Shown: piece by piece, positions 26,216 to 37,782 of the stretch | Numbering within the stretch: the stretch's first letter is position 1 | Layout of the letters: each line of letters opens with the position of its first letter | Source: Bimastos eiseni | Taxonomy: Eukaryota > Annelida > Clitellata > Crassiclitellata > Lumbricidae | Assembly (NCBI GenBank): GCA_959347315.1 | Contig: OY365809.1 | Location: forward strand, 7,170,853 to 7,234,852 | DNA length: 64,000 nt | Reading direction: 5' to 3' | Program-made: the position numbers and the translations under genes | Notes under the pieces: model-generated | What the model saw: the letters and a program-made list of their open reading frames with translations, nothing else | What the model was told of the DNA's origin: nothing | Databases searched by the model: none

Positions 26216-26700
26216 AGACCATTATTTAAATAGAATACCAAATGAGCTAAACTACACAGAGGTCTACTCTAAGAATCATTCCTTGCATATTGATGCAGAC
26301 GTGTTTCCTTAGCAAGCAGCACATGGGAGATGATCACAGTATAGCTCAACTCAGTCAATCCAATCAGATAGTAGAGAGATTTTTTACCAATTTCAAAGCT
26401 TCATTGATCAGCAAAGGTCAACATCGTGCTCATTTGTTGCAGTAGTCCATGCATGTCAAATGAAAATATTCATCCACAGGCAGAGTCCCTCAACTCTCAT
26501 TACTATTTCCACTTACACTGTTACAGAGCATGAATCGAAACCAGTCAAATGTACAAGGCAATGATAATGCTTGCTTACATGGACCAATCATCATATGTTA
26601 TACACAGAAGTACACCTACAAACACACTCACCTACACACACACAGAATCAGAGGACATATAATGACAAGAATCATTCTGCTGAGTGATAAAGGTAAATCT

Positions 26701-26757
26701 AACACATGTTTACGTGAATGTAACACATTTTTACGTGAATGTAACACATGTTTACGT
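26701..26757. repeat. 21-bp tandem repeat, nearly three copies
   Basis: Unit AACACATGTTTACGTGAATGT at 26701, 26722 and 26743 (last copy partial). The second copy has TTTTTAC for TGTTTAC. Confidence 0.95.
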
Positions 26758-27813
26758 GTAGGGATCAGCCGGAAATTGCCTTGAACATTCGCCTCGACTG
26801 AATATCATGTTGTCTGGACTATTTGAATAGTATTCATCTCAACAAATACAAATACCCCAGTAGTTGCAAAGATGTTCTAATCCAATACATCTGATTGGAA
26901 CCTTTCTGAATCCCTCAACTTCCATTGATACTCATTTACAAGCCACAACAGGATGAAGGACTGAGTCACTAAAACTGACATACAAGGTATTACAGGGTAT
27001 TGTACAGAAAGGTTGGCTATCCAACTAACTAACACAACTTGATTAGTCATTAACTTAGTCATGATCTTCAGAGCGGACTTTATGAGTTGGTCTGTTTCTT
27101 ACATAAATTTTAGGAAACTGATGTTGTGGGTATAGTCAGACAAAGTTCCAATCGATAGGTTAGACTTGAAAGAGGGTTATTTGTCTATGGAATACGGCCA
27201 ATACAACGATTTCAGGATCGGTGATATGTACGCCTTTTGTTGTCTTAGTGACATTACTGACTAAGGCATTTAGGAGAAACTATTTGCGATGCAAACAGCT
27301 AACATTTGACCAAACAGCTTCTACAGTTGCAGGAGTAAGGAAACCAAGATTGGGTGGAGATAGACAGTTGAATAAGAATAAGTTCAGTGTCATGTTCAGC
27401 ATATTTGTGTACCAGGTCTGACTCGAATATGGTTACAATTTACAATTATAATATCTGCCTTGTGTTGGATAGCTTGGTTAATCAGGTTAACCCTTAAATG
27501 GTTCAAATAATGATTTCAGCATGATGTTGGCCTACATGTAGCTCTTATGGTTCCCAAGTTCACTGGCACGTGTTAGAAGTGTCAATTTATAAAGTACATA
27601 CAGATCATAAAAATTCAACCTCTTGGTTACCCATTCCTTCTGTTCACTCAGCTATTCTATTTGGCAGTCTCTCATACCCTTGTCATTCCCAAAACCTACT
27701 TCCTTTTGCGGTGCCTACTAGATGCGCTATACAAATTCCTGAAAACAATGCAATACATGTTATACAGTCAAGTAATGGGCTACACCAGTTAAAGTGTATG
27801 TCTGTGTGAGATA

Positions 27814-28170
27814 TGGGTGGTTCGCCTCTTGATATTGGGTATTTCAGAGGGTTAACGCTCGGGCTGGCACTGTCCGTACATGGGTACCTTAAAATTGAGG
27901 ATAAATCTTCTGCAGCCGAAATTTCGGCCGTAATACCAACAAAAATGCTACTTCTATGCCAGACACGCATAAAATTCAACGAGTGAAGACCTTTGCGCAT
28001 GCACAACCTTTGGCGTATGCGCTTTGTCAAAAACAACTCAAATCTGTAATATTCATCATTAGGGTAAGGGTCGTTTCTAGACAGATATGCAAAGTACTTT
28101 CGGCCGCCTTAGATATTTTTCCGTATGTTTAGAGGCCTAAGTTTCGGCCGCAGAAGCCCCACGGCTATTT
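27814..28170. repeat. Dispersed repeat with TTTCGGCCG words
   Basis: Contains a perfect 14-bp palindrome GCCGAAATTTCGGC (27915-27928) and further TTTCGGCCG at 28098 and 28142. Similar words recur at 34428 and 34803. The left part has GGTTCGCCTC, which is B-box-like. Likely an old interspersed element. Confidence 0.45.
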
Positions 28171-28699
28171 TAATGTCCTGGCACCCATTCACACGAGCAA
28201 CGATGGTGCAGTATCTCACCCAATGAATTCACTGAAAAATTGACAGGATCCAGGTCATACGGTCGCTATATAAAGGCATGTACATGTAATAATGTTTACA
28301 TCGACAATCTCAAATATTCTCTTGACACGAATTGTTTACAGAATTTAACGACATACCTTAGCCAGAAGCAAGCGAAAAATTCCGTCCATGTGTGCAATAA
28401 AAAATATGTAATCCGCAATCAGACATCACCCCATCTCAACAAAGTGATCCAATCGGTGATCATATTGTAAACAACAACCTACGAGTGATAAACAAACGTT
28501 TGATTCTAACGCGAAAGACACATCTTATCTACAGCTAAAAGATCCACTCAACTTTAATGCCACCGGAAGTAGGGGGCACATCGCTAGAGGCGCTACATTG
28601 GGAACAACATCGACGTATATTGGGAACAACCATCCTTTTTTAGAGGAGAACCAACTCTTACTGGTCTTAGCGTCAGAACTCCTCCACTCTTGGTTCTGA

Positions 28700-29075
28700 T
28701 AATAATACCAGTCCCAATAATATGAAGGATAAGGGCGACGCTAATAATCTTTGCCATCGCACAATTTCGTTAAACTTAAACTACTGGATCAATGCCGCCA
28801 TTCGTCACGTCCTTCGGCTCTCTTCTTCAACTTGCCACAGCTTAACCCTTTTTCATCATCCGTACAATGATATCATTCTCGATTTAAATTATATCCCTAA
28901 ACTTAGTCACAGCCTATTCATTGAGTGAGAAGATTTCTGGAACACGTTACCGTTGTGGTTGTCGCCAAGAATGCACTACCTACACCTTTTATACTCGCCT
29001 TAAAACTGTTTAGTAGTAGTAGCTGAGTAGTAGCTTAGAAGGGGCGCTATATAAATCTTCGTACTAAATGAATGA
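28700..29075 (+). pseudogene. LINE 3' relic (reverse transcriptase C-terminus and tail)
   Basis: From 28935 the plus strand reads FWNTLPLWLS and, after a frameshift, TFYTRLKTV. This is the W-N-x-L-P ... F-x-x-x-L-K-x end typical of non-LTR reverse transcriptases. GGGGCGCTATATAAATC follows at 29040. Frameshifted and inactive. Confidence 0.5.
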
Positions 29076-29287
29076 ATTTCCTGACCACAGGTTTAAAATG
29101 AAGTTCCAATAAAGCTCAAATTCTGAAGTTTCTGAAGATTACATGACCAAAGATATAAAATGAAGATCCAATTATGCTCAAATTCAATTGCCATAGAGAC
29201 CATAGTCGGAAGAGAAGCTGCTAAGGCGAGTTTCGCTTAGGTCGAGAAAAATATGGATGGCATAGGATATCTGGGATCAACCAATCT

Positions 29288-29293
29288 TTTATT
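29288..29293 (-). terminator. Candidate polyadenylation signal for NFKBIL1
   Basis: AATAAA on the minus strand about 377 nt past the stop codon. It is the first canonical hexamer I found downstream of the gene. Position only; no transcript evidence. Confidence 0.4.
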
Positions 29294-29669
29294 GTTTTAA
29301 ACTGTAAACAATGTAGCTGTTGGTTGTTACAGCATTAAATATTAATCGTATCGTTATCTATCATTACATCTTTTATGCCACAGATACTTTCTTGAAATGA
29401 TTCTAATCATGTTAAGAAACAGACATCGACATGGAGTGGCATCATAACCACTCAAGCGATTGATGATATTAATATCTACACCCACCAAATCTCATTTGTC
29501 CTTCCTTTCTTGATAAACAGCTAGTTGGTATCGGTATGCATGCATTCATACATGCATAAACACATACATGCATGTCCTACTGTCCAAACCAAAGAAATTC
29601 CTAAACAGATGACCATTAAAGAAATTCTAAATGGCAGGTCACAAATACATGACTACAGTTTGAGGTTGT

Positions 29670-30310
29670 TCACCGTCTTGTATCTTCGCTCAAACGATTT
29701 AGAAGCTGTGACAAAGCCTTGACTTTCTCCACAGTGCGCTGCCTCTGACCATCAACCAATCGTGCTCCACACCTGTGTAAGAAACGATCTGGATGCCATC
29801 GCACCTGTTGCCGCCTCAGGTAACTCCTGTACTCCACAGATCCTTTTTCCAGGTCACCAAACAGAAACTGTTCCACGCTTTCCATATCACAGCCGGAAGC
29901 ATGAGGCCAGGGAATGTCATCGTAACAAAGCAAAGGGTCACTACGGGGGTCAGCTGTCGCTACTTTCTCTCCCTCTGAGCTTGCTGTCTTAATTTGTGAA
30001 ACCAGCTGCTTGAAAAGTTTATCGCAGTTTTTTTCATATGTTGCTTTAGATTGGGACACGTGAAGGAGTTTCCTTTCCCGTAGCCCATGCTGAAGTTCCC
30101 TCTGTGCATCGGCCATCTTCTTCTCAAAACTCCTCTGTTTTTCATCTGATATTTTGGGAATTCTATGAGTTTCAGTTTTAGTTGAAGCAGTGCGTTGCTT
30201 GTGCGATGACTGCACAGAAGAAGTCTTTGTGTATTTCGCAGATCGTTCTTTAGCAATTCGGTTCAGCCAATCGTCAAACGTTTCGTATTCTTCGTCTTCA
30301 TCATATTCAC
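29670..30310 (-). CDS. NFKBIL1: NFKBIL1 terminal exon, conserved C-terminal domain
   Basis: Starts after acceptor TTTTAG at 30312-30311 and runs open to a stop at 29670. An open frame continues upstream to 30374, but that part is intron. Contains the charged helical region and the diagnostic DIPWP and RWHPDRF motifs. HPD in the latter is the tripeptide that J-domains use to stimulate Hsp70. Confidence 0.94.
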
Positions 30311-33300
30311 CTAAAATAATTTTAGAAAGTCGTTTAAATGAATTCGTGCAGCCTTGTGTTCTCATAATCGTCATCTTCTCATAATGTCAGCCATTATTTT
30401 ATGGCGATGGGTACGAATAAACGATCACTATTGTACTCGGTCATTTGTCAAGTCCTTAGTGTAAGTTCAAGTGATATTATGTCCTAATTAATTCTAACTA
30501 TCCAGCATACTAAGCATAGTCTAGTTTCTTTGAATTTGCAAAGTCTTGTGTAATTTATTTAATATTGACCTCAATTATAACTGCTCTGCCTAATGATCGT
30601 TTTGTATACACAACAGCATTGCTGCTGCTAAGAAATTTTAAAAACTGATATTGACATCACGGTAGATAAGAACTCAGCAATTGTACATATTATATGCTAG
30701 TCACCTGTATTTTTAATTAAACTAAATGTTTCGTAGTCTCATGTTACTTACATTGACAAGATATTGTATTTTATGTGAATTATATTCAGCAGGAGGAAAT
30801 TCCAAAACAGTTCCTTACTCATGCTGAAATACATCAGGCTTGCATTAAACAAGCACACAGTTAGGATAATTGGTCAAAAATGAAATAATACACATTTGCA
30901 ACAGCAATCTTAAAACTGTCTCAAAATATAGGAATTAATAAACAATGCAAGAAAGATATAAGCTGCTTACCAAATGTATAATTTTCTGAATTGTGACCAA
31001 ACTCATGGTCTGCTTCGTCAGCCAATTTGTTAAACCACAAAGAATTTTCTGCATCCGACAGATCGGTTGATTCAAAATCTTCCTCTTCACTGTCCTTTTC
31101 ATCAATTTTCTGAAATGCACAAAAAATAATGACTTAAAATGACTAAATAAATTTGATTTTGTCAATTGGAGACTTCTTGTATATACATCCTTCATATTAG
31201 GCCGAAAACTGAAAAGTAGCAACAAAATTGTTCTAGGGAAGATACAGGGATTGCTTTAAAATATGCCAGATATGTTAATTGCTAAGAAATTGGCAGACAT
31301 GATGAGAAAACCACTCTACTTTTGCAGTTGAAATCATGGACCAATATGTTTATTATGGAGTTTTGATTTGCTGTTTATAAATCTAAAAACATCTTGTAAA
31401 AAAAATAATGACCTAAAAACCCGGCAATATAGGATGCCACAAAATAAAAAGCCTATGTAAGTTCAATTAAATATACTCTGTTTCGTTCAGTATACTGCAA
31501 CATACATTCTGAAATCTATATTAGCGGCACTGTCGTGATGGTGCCATATAAATGCTGAGAGTGAGGATAGGAGGCAAATTCCCAGGGCCCCGGCAATTTT
31601 TGGTGCCCTGGCTAGGCCCGTAAGCAACATACGAGGGTATTGTAAAAAAAGTTCTGAAAAGTCCAGAAAATTTGCTTTTATGGATAGTTTCTAAGCCTGT
31701 GACAGCTCTGCCTAAGGTTCTAGCATCTTTTTGACCATCCCTGATCACAGGTTGTAGTTATTAACATTGTTGTTTGGCTGTTATACAAACAGCTCGTAGC
31801 ACAGTATAATAATTCACTTGTGTCTCTGGAACAATGAGAGATATACAATTGCTTAAGCAATCTATGATGGGTTTACACAGGATGTATATAATGGAAGAGA
31901 TATTACCTCTTGATACTGTTCCTGTAGACGATTCTTAATGGATGCTGCAAGCATCCTTGGTGTTACCTCTTTAGAGTCCACAGCATCAAGACTTGAAGGG
32001 CATGCTTTGATCAATGGAAGCATAATATCTGTTTCGGCTTTAGAACAACAACAAAAAATACACCTTTATACGCAGAAGACAGGATTTAACAGACAGGAAC
32101 TAACACCATACAAGCACAAGGCAGATAACTAAACCCTGCTCTCTGCTCTTCCAAACAGGGCGAACTCCTCATTTAAAACTGCAATTATACAGCATCTAGC
32201 TTACCCTGCTGTTGGCCCTATGGCGTGGAATGGGCTTCCAATAGAATTACGCCATAAGTGTAGGGTTTACTCAGATGCGCTTCACAGCTGGGTTTGGGTT
32301 ACGAGCGCTTCTTCTGAGTAGTAACCTTGAATGAGCACTTGTTGGTGCATGAAAGATGTTCTAATAATGTAACACGTAGACTTTTAGTTCCGTTGGCCCT
32401 TTAAAAAACTATCTATGTAACTCTTACTCCATTATCTAATAAAATTGAAATTTCTTACCATATTGATGATTAGCTTCCATTGCATAGCAGCACGCAAGAT
32501 GTAGTGGCACTTGTCGACGCTTGTTTCTTGCCATGAGGTCTGCACCACATTTCAAAAGATATCTAAAATAAAGAAACAAGTGCAAAAAACAGTTGTACTC
32601 AAGGCCATATTGCAAACAGGTATTCTCTTACTGTACTTGAATGAATTCTTTTAACGATAACCATGTATTTTAAGAAACAAATAGGTTTGACAAATATGAC
32701 ATGCAATAATGCTAGTGATGGATCAATGGGAGATTCCTAAATGGACCGAGCAGGGGCGTCAATCCCCTCTGAGTGATGGAGGCAAACCCCCAGTCCCAAG
32801 TGCCAGCAAGGCAAGATATTCCCCCTAAGACACAAAAAATGTCCTCCCCCACCTGAAATTGGAGGAATTTTCCTCTGGACCCCCAATCTGGATGGACGCT
32901 CCTGGGATTGAGGACCCGATACTATTACCGGGGGTCATCCAAGAACTAGCTACTTCACAATGTCCAGTGATGGAGATCAGATAGTTTAAATAATTTTAAT
33001 GGGTAACATCCAGAGACAGAAATAGAACACAAAATTAAGACAAAATAATTCTACTGAAAAGAAATGAAGCCTAGCTAGTTAACTATATGTGCAACCCAAG
33101 AAAGACTCAGAAAACCAGGAAGAAAAGGTAGAACGATAATTTCTTTCACAACATAAAAAAACTCTGAACATTTCTTAGGTAGGGGATGGAGATTACTCCA
33201 TATAATAGGGTGAGTGGTCGTGACGGATCTCGCCCTATGGAACTCTCACTGAAATCAGAGCAAGGTCAAGATCATATACAGCTGCTGTAGAACAATGTGG

Positions 33301-33617
33301 AACAGATACATTTCTAATTTTCAGGGATTGAGGCATATAGAAACTAAATCACCAGAACTAAAAGAACTCAATATCATTAAATATATCAGTACTACCAATA
33401 AATAGATCCTTTAGAAACTCATCTTAAAACTAGAAACAAATTACCTGACAACGACATCACTGCCTGCCTCACAGGCAATGTGAATCATTGAATTTCGATG
33501 CTTAAAATGCTGATCATTGACGTCTATGTCATTTCTTTGCAGAAACAACTTCAACTTCAATGCATTATTTCTGCGGATGTACTTGGTTATCATCTTTGAA
33601 TACCATCGCTTGCCCAT
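29670..33617 (-). CDS. NFKBIL1: NF-kappa-B inhibitor-like protein 1 (NFKBIL1) orthologue, five coding exons
   Basis: Joined exons 33617-33445, 32562-32459, 32037-31907, 31109-30971 and 30310-29670 give 1188 nt, or 395 residues plus stop. All introns are GT..AG and all phases match. Residues about 38-110 form two ankyrin repeats (IHIACEAGSDVVVRYLLKCG and VPLHLACC are the cores). Residues 137-205 are acidic. Residues about 235-290 are a charged, probably helical or coiled region. The C-terminus carries the family signature: DDIPWP at 313-318, then YLRRQQVRWHPDRF at 345-358 and KALSQLLNRL. This order and length match human NFKBIL1 (381 aa), a nuclear protein linked to NF-kappa-B control and mRNA processing. 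The ATG at 33617 lies 2 nt inside an exon behind a strong pyrimidine-rich acceptor, so at least one 5' exon lies upstream. If that exon is coding, the N-terminus would be longer, as in human. Identity is firm; function is inferred from the family. Confidence 0.93.
30971..31109 (-). CDS. NFKBIL1: NFKBIL1 coding exon 4 (acidic)
   Basis: The 139-nt exon begins KIDEKDSEEEDFESTDLSDA and contains LWFNKLADEADHEF. Acceptor TTTCAG, donor GTAAGC. It leaves in phase 1; the split glycine codon is completed by the last exon. The acidic stretch matches the E/D-rich middle of the vertebrate protein. Confidence 0.9.
31907..32037 (-). CDS. NFKBIL1: NFKBIL1 coding exon 3
   Basis: The 131-nt exon begins AETDIMLPLIKACPSSLDAV and ends QEQYQE in frame. 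It is the tail of the ankyrin region and the linker helix. Acceptor CTAAAG, donor GTAATA. Confidence 0.9.
32150..32345 (+). pseudogene. LINE reverse transcriptase C-terminal relic in an NFKBIL1 intron
   Basis: Around 32215-32320 the frame reads AWNGLPIELRHKCRVYSDAL, again the W-N-x-L-P signature. It sits antisense inside the intron between coding exons 2 and 3 and is short and broken. Confidence 0.5.
32459..32562 (-). CDS. NFKBIL1: NFKBIL1 coding exon 2 (ankyrin repeats)
   Basis: The 104-nt exon completes the first ankyrin repeat (YLLKCGADLMARNK) and starts the second (VPLHLACC). Acceptor TTTTAG, donor GTAAGA. It enters in phase 2 and leaves in phase 1, matching both neighbours. Confidence 0.92.
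32751..32904. mobile_element. 154-bp MITE in an NFKBIL1 intron
   Basis: Left end CAGGGGCGTCAATCC and inverted right end CAGGAGCGTCCATCC match at 13 of 15 positions. The flanks GGACCGAG and GGATTGAG are an aged 8-bp duplication (two C-to-T changes). hAT-like by ends and duplication length. Confidence 0.75.
33445..33617 (-). CDS. NFKBIL1: NFKBIL1 first identified coding exon
   Basis: Encodes residues 1-57 plus two bases of codon 58, beginning MGKRWYSKMITKYIRR and entering the first ankyrin repeat. The donor is GTAATT. The acceptor TTTTAG sits just before the AC that precedes ATG (exon start 33619) and has a long T-rich tract. The start is the first ATG in the exon; the true start could lie in an unseen upstream exon. 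Confidence 0.88.
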
Positions 33618-34379
33618 GTCTAAAATGAGACAGAAAAATTAAAAAAAAGAATGTGCAACAATCATAATTAACAAACAATCTATTAACAATTACGATCGAC
33701 ATGAAATGAATTGTTATCCTCCTGAATTTTAGCATCATCCTTTGAAATATAGAAATTTACCAAGGCGTTCCTTCAACGGATGCGATAATATTATAATTGG
33801 TCGTCATCTGTATTTAGGCAAAATTTTAAGAATGTATGTGTCATTCTTCAATGATATGTTTATTAAATAACTTTCATGACATTGGCATTGCATAAGTAAA
33901 GTGATTAAGACGATGTGTAGTCTGTGTTAGAACCAATGCAAATATTAACTCCAATCCTCAACCTAAACGACATCCGTTTTAACAGCCACTGTGACTCCTT
34001 GGCAAAACTGAAGATTATGGGCCTCATTCCAAATGATCGATGAAAACATTTCATACTAGAACTCAAATTAGGAGTTGGATAAGCGATGAAAACAGTTCAT
34101 ACTAAAATTTAAACTAGAAGTTGGATAATCGATTAAAATAATTCATACTGAAACTAAGACTAGAAGCATGTGATATTGCGTGAATAATATGGGACGGCAA
34201 ACAATAATTGGCTTACTTAAGATCAAACATATGCGTATGTTTGAGTCCTGACAACTGCAAGTAAGCCCAATAATTGATACTGAACTAAATTTTATCATAT
34301 TCAACTTGAAGTACAATTTATTACCCCACCAGCGGATTCTTCGTTAATACACTAATTTTATAGGTCCATACAGTAGTTC

Positions 34380-34870
34380 ATAATTTTCATAAGATATCTT
34401 CAGCTAGTACTTTCAGTTTGTTTACATTTTCGGCCGATTTGCAAATGTCAGCTTGCTCGCCAGGAGGCGCAAAAATCAATTACTTGGGCTGCGATATTTA
34501 CCAATCAAGAATTGTACTTGTAAACCAGTTTCCGATATGAAACAGTGTGTTAAGTTCCTATTGAAAGATAATTGGAACCTTTTACACTTTTTATTTCTGG
34601 AATAGCTTAACATGGCACTGGTTTTAAGTAGTCCAGTTGACGCATGGTCTGTGCTAGAACCATTGCAAATTAATCTAGAATTCGTAAGTTAATGCTCCAT
34701 TTGCCTATGTATTTCATTTCAAAAGGCGCGCCAGACTACATCGACTTATCGGCCAAAATAATCCTTGATGAGAACGGAAGTAATTTATAAATGTTAATAA
34801 ATGGCCGAAAGTAGAACTATAGGCCTATTTTTTGCGCTTGGCGGCAGAAGTGGCTTGCTTAATTAAACTG
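34380..34870. promoter_or_regulatory. Possible NFKBIL1 promoter / 5' untranslated region
   Basis: Upstream of the first coding exon, about 0.8-1.2 kb. It has CpG-containing motifs in AT-rich surroundings: TTTTCGGCCG at 34427-34436, GGCGCGCC near 34725 and ACGGAAGT (ETS-like) near 34775. An upstream non-coding exon must exist somewhere here because the first coding exon starts with an acceptor. No TATA box was identified. Inference from position and composition. Confidence 0.3.
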
Positions 34871-34873
34871 TGA

Positions 34874-35161
34874 ATGCTGTTGTTAGTTGATATTGGAAAT
34901 GAAACGAAGATTGCAAATGCGATATCTGCGCAGGATGTTCGAATGGCTTACCTGAAGGCTACTTCATTCAAGCCACTTCGTTATACACTAGAAGATTATG
35001 GGGGCACCTTGATTGAGGACGAAATTGTGGGGAGGCATTCCTGTTCTTGCAGCATCTGCAGCCTGTCGTTCCTGACTGGCCTAAGGGGACTCTGCAGCCT
35101 GGAGCCTGTCTGGCAGAATTCGTCTTTCCTCAATATAATCCCTCCTGAGCCTCATCTCTGA
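34874..35161 (+). CDS. Unassigned open frame, possible divergent first exon
   Basis: A 95-codon frame in non-repetitive sequence, beginning MLLLVDIGNETKIANA and containing YTLEDYGGTLIEDEIV. It points away from NFKBIL1 and could be a divergent transcript from a shared promoter. I recognise no family. The start context is weak, and the final third runs into a pyrimidine-rich tract. It may be a chance frame. Confidence 0.15.
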   Translation: MLLLVDIGNETKIANAISAQDVRMAYLKATSFKPLRYTLEDYGGTLIEDEIVGRHSCSCSICSLSFLTGLRGLCSLEPVWQNSSFLNIIPPEPHL

Positions 35162-35480
35162 TTCCTCTTCTCTTTCTCCGTCTTCTCTTATTTCGATTCA
35201 CTCCATTTTGTTCTCACTCACCTTTCCCCAAACATCTCCCCTTCCTCCTACTTCTCACCCTATCCTAACCGCTTCCTCCTCCCACCCCATCCTTCTTTTC
35301 ATACTCCTCACCCTCTTCTCCACTTCATCATTCACTCATCGTCACACTTCTCCTTTCCCCTACTCTATAATATTTTCCTACTACTTCCTCCTCCTCCTCC
35401 TCCTCCTCCTCAACAACAATTCTGCGTTCCTAACCCCTCTTAATGTCCCGTTATCAATCGAATTGCTCTTTTCTAAAGGG
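35160..35480. repeat. Pyrimidine-rich tract with (CTC)n
   Basis: About 300 nt C/T-biased, ending in a clean CTC run near 35386-35412. Open frames here are low complexity. Confidence 0.85.
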
Positions 35481-35529
35481 AATTGAACCTTAGTAACCTT
35501 GATCATGAGTAGTTGCTGGCCCATACTAC

Positions 35530-36915
35530 ATTACAGTAGGCCTACTTAAGATATGGGTGGCTCATTGTATGACATAGACATAGTAGAATAATGATTGCGT
35601 CATCGTTTTGTGTCCAGGCACAGCTTGAAATACACGTAGACAGAGAAAAAAAATTTTACGTCATTTACGTCATCATCAATAATTATAGCGCAGGCGTCTA
35701 TGGTCGCATTCGAATAATTTCATAAATTTTATGAAAATCTGCAGTTTTTAATCGATATTCTTCCTACTTCTGCTGCGCCAACTGATGTTTCGATGGACTC
35801 TTCGTCGAAGATATCACAGAAACCTAAATAATCACAGAACAACGATTTTTTATCGAAATTTACAATTCAGAGAGTGATTTGACTCTAGTTGTAGGTTTAG
35901 GCTAACATTTTCGAGGTGACGCCCTTTTCAACCAGACTCATTTATAGGGCCTACCTACTGTAGCATATGAAGATAATTATTTATGTTTTTAAATTTCAGT
36001 TTTATTAATTACATAGGCCTACTTCACTCTTAGTTAAGTAAGTTAGTGAGGCTCAATGATTTATATAGGCCTACGTCGAGATGCATCTTAAAGATAAGGT
36101 TTCTTAACATTAATGATATCTAATTTTTAAATTTAATTTAACATGAATATTGAAATTTACTTGAATGAGTTAATCAGAGTGTTATATGCTAGGGGCCTAT
36201 AGTGACAGCCCCACAATATGTTTATTTTTTATTTTTCAATTGAAGTTTTTATTTAGGCTATAGATCTGTTCTTATTATTGTTTATAGGCCTATCAAATAA
36301 ATATTTCTTCTTCGTATTGTTTATAGGCCTATCAAATAAATTGTTTATTTTATTTGAGTAGACTAAGTTATCGAGACTCGGTCACTTATAAGCGCCACAG
36401 CAGTCATTTCTTTTACATTAAAGATTTTGTTTTATGCCACTAAATGCAGAAGAAAGACCTGCTTGTCGCTTCCACCGGAAGACGATTAGACTCAAGCCAC
36501 GAGAGCTTCGTCGAGAAGGACGATGGTTGAACAGAAGACTAGACTATCACCCGCACGAGGTGAATGTTTAATTAACCTAATTTAATGTTTCAGATGACGT
36601 ATGTGTAATAAGTTTATTTAACGACGCATCCACGACAAGGATGATATGCGTGCTTCAGATGGCCCTGAGATGGGGGTCTATATAACAGCTAGGCGGGGCT
36701 AGTTTGGTCCATTGAAAGGTCTTGAAATAGTTCGCAGTGCGTTTGGGCTCAATAACTTCTATAATGACAAATAATGGTACGCGCTGGCGTAGACTGCATA
36801 GCATAGGCCTAGTCATTTTAATAAGGCGGCTTCGCTTGAGACGCATTTTAATCTTACACGGGAAATAGGGCCTACTTTTAACACAATCGCCTTTTAATTA
36901 GGTCTAGGCCTACAT
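35530..36915. repeat. Cluster of AGGCCT palindromes
   Basis: AGGCCT with flanking T/A occurs near 35538, 36015, 36067, 36286, 36325, 36805 and 36905, plus several near matches. Two of them lie in a 39-bp direct repeat (TTTATAGGCCTATCAAATAA at about 36281 and 36320). No coding exon was recognised in this stretch between the two genes. Confidence 0.7.
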
Positions 36916-37694
36916 GACTATTTGTAGATTGAAATGACAATTAAATTTATCTTGCAGTTATGGCCTAATAATGATATAACCTAATTAGGCAGTTCTATGT
37001 GATAATACCTTTGACGCTCCATTTGTGTCCACTTTAACAGCGCTATAATAGGCTTATTATAGTAACTCTTGGATTCAGAAACCCAAACAGCGGTAACGTT
37101 AAGTATGCAAGCAGTAAATTTAATTTTGACCCGTTGGCGCCTACATTACATTCTTTACAATGTTTTATAAACTTTCAGAAACTCGCTTAAACCCAATGTA
37201 AATGTAGACAATTTCTGCATCATGTATGTGTGCATATTCCCACAAATGAAGTTATGGTACCAAGCAACATCCAACACCATTTATAAACAAAGCACTTGAA
37301 TCACATGGGAAAGAACAAGACATATATATATCAGACATATAAGAGAGATTTGACAGAAACAGGGTTTTGTTTTGTGTAGATTTTTGTTACGATTTACTTG
37401 GTGACAGATGACATATCGACATCGTAGAATCTTTGACAATGCCTGCATGAAGTTTGATAATAAAAATAGAAATGCTTGAAAGAATGAAGATGATCTACAG
37501 GTGTCTACATAATAATATTGTTTTATCATTAATTAACAGTTATAGACACAAAACATTGTGGTTGATCAGAAGGATTAGTGTCACTTCATCATCTAACGAA
37601 CAAGTGCATATACAAAGTTTATATATGCATATATAAATAAGTTTAATGAATGCAATGCGCCATCTGGTGAATGGTTCTTAAGATGGATTTCGTG

Positions 37695-37730
37695 AATTGA
37701 AAAAGGGCTGAGGATCACTGCTCTAATTGG
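37695..37730 (-). mobile_element. hAT terminal fragment
   Basis: The minus strand reads CAGTGATCCTCAGCCCTTTT, a Charlie-type hAT end. It lies just past the ephrin 3' end. The partner end was not found. Confidence 0.45.
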
Positions 37731-37776
37731 TCCTAATTAACACACACAGACATGAACAAACGTAACAGCTAAGTTA

Positions 37777-37782
37777 TTTAAT
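37777..37782 (-). terminator. Candidate polyadenylation signal for ephrin
   Basis: ATTAAA on the minus strand about 65 nt past the ephrin stop. A common variant hexamer in a suitable place; no transcript evidence. Confidence 0.35.
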
